Shown: one piece after another, positions 6,574-7,143 of the stretch
How the letters are laid out: every line of letters starts with the position of its first letter
How positions within the stretch are numbered: the stretch's first letter is position 1
From: Helicobacteraceae bacterium
GTDB lineage: Bacteria; Campylobacterota; Campylobacteria; Campylobacterales; Sulfurimonadaceae
Assembly: GCA_024635885.1 (NCBI GenBank)
Contig: JAGXIA010000108.1
Span: forward strand, 1-7,143
Length of the DNA: 7,143 bases
Reading direction: 5' to 3'
Notes under the pieces: generated by a model
Told to the model about the DNA's origin: nothing
The model's input: the letters and a program-made list of their open reading frames with translations, nothing else
Databases searched by the model: none
Program-made: the position numbers and the translations under genes

Positions 6574-7143
6574 TTAGTTATCAAAATTTAGTAAATCCTT
6601 CGCTTGAATCATATCTTTATCGCCGCGTCCAGAGAGATTTATGATGACTAGTTTATTTTTTATATCTGGTATCTTTTTAAGGTAAGCCACAGCATGTGCG
6701 CTCTCAAATGCGGGAATAATTCCTTCTTTTTGTGACAACCATACAAAAGCATCCAGTGCTTCTTGATCTGTAACATTATCATAAGTAACAGATTTGTTGT
6801 CATTATGAAAAGAGTGTTCCGGTCCAATTCCAGGGTAATCAAGTCCGGCGCTTATGGAATAGGCTTCTTGTATTTGACCATCTTCATCTTGAAGTGTATA
6901 GCTCATCTGACCATGCAGTACACCTGGACGACCTTTTTTCAGTGAACAGCCATGCTTATCTGTCTCTATTCCTAGTCCGCCGGCCTCAATGCCTACGCAC
7001 TCAACTTTCTCGTCTTCTAAGAAGTGCTGGAATGTTCCAATAGCATTACTTCCGCCACCAATACATGCAATTACATGGTCTGGCAAACGGTTCTCTTTTT
7101 CAAGGATTTGTGCTCTTGCCTCATACCCTATAATCGCCTGAAA
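6574..7143 (-). CDS. trpB: Tryptophan synthase beta chain, C-terminal half (5' end outside window)
   Basis: TrpB joins indole and serine to make tryptophan using pyridoxal phosphate, normally in an alpha2-beta2 complex with TrpA. The 189 visible residues run from FQAIIGYEARAQILEK at the window edge to the TAA at 6574-6576, about the last half of a roughly 400-residue protein. The frame is open to base 7143, so the start lies outside; the TTG at 7084-7086 encodes an internal Leu in NRLPDH. Visible family motifs are the phosphate-binding GGGSNAIG, HGQMSY, LDYPGIGPEHS, the ESAHA segment with the glutamate that contacts the indole site, and SGRGDKD, whose Ser contacts the cofactor ring. The pattern is that of the classical TrpB1 type. 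No trpA follows; the next gene is a CLC-family membrane protein 12 bp downstream. No lesions are seen in the part present. Confidence 0.97.
   Translation of the reverse strand, partial: FQAIIGYEARAQILEKENRLPDHVIACIGGGSNAIGTFQHFLEDEKVECVGIEAGGLGIETDKHGCSLKKGRPGVLHGQMSYTLQDEDGQIQEAYSISAGLDYPGIGPEHSFHNDNKSVTYDNVTDQEALDAFVWLSQKEGIIPAFESAHAVAYLKKIPDIKNKLVIINLSGRGDKDMIQAKDLLNFDN

Noticed and set aside
1..7143. Mobile element, defence system, CRISPR array or tRNA/rRNA gene
   Set aside because: No transposase, integrase, repeat-spacer pattern, long terminal inverted repeats or cloverleaf was seen on either strand; the genes are mostly housekeeping types in intact frames.

Overview
The window looks like ordinary chromosomal core sequence from an AT-rich member of the Campylobacterota, most likely Sulfurimonas or a close relative. 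This rests on base composition, protein style (Lys/Ile/Asn-rich), and a pepA - RNase H-like - ychF order that I associate with this group from memory. No insertion sequence, prophage gene, CRISPR array, rRNA or tRNA gene is visible.

Layout, left to right. Bases 1-483 hold the 3' end of an unrecognised plus-strand gene. It converges on, and overlaps by 4 bp, a run of minus-strand genes filling the rest of the window. Read in their own direction (right to left), these are: the C-terminal half of trpB (cut by the right edge); a CLC-family chloride channel/transporter gene 12 bp after it; a 191-bp AT-rich gap; a stand-alone SpoIIAA-like (STAS/SEC14) domain protein with a charged C-terminal tail; an 88-bp gap with an 8-bp-arm palindrome; leucyl aminopeptidase pepA; an RNase HI-like gene with no ATG, GTG or TTG start; the ATPase/GTPase gene ychF; and a conserved-looking protein of unknown function.

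Probable transcription units are trpB-clcA, the STAS gene alone, and pepA-RNase H-ychF-hypothetical. The last group combines peptide turnover, RNA/DNA hybrid processing and a ribosome-associated nucleotidase, a housekeeping mix rather than a dedicated pathway.

I see no convincing new multi-gene system. The most useful oddities are the missing canonical start of the RNase H gene, the CLC protein's Val where proton-coupled exchangers have the internal proton glutamate, and the two proteins of unknown function.
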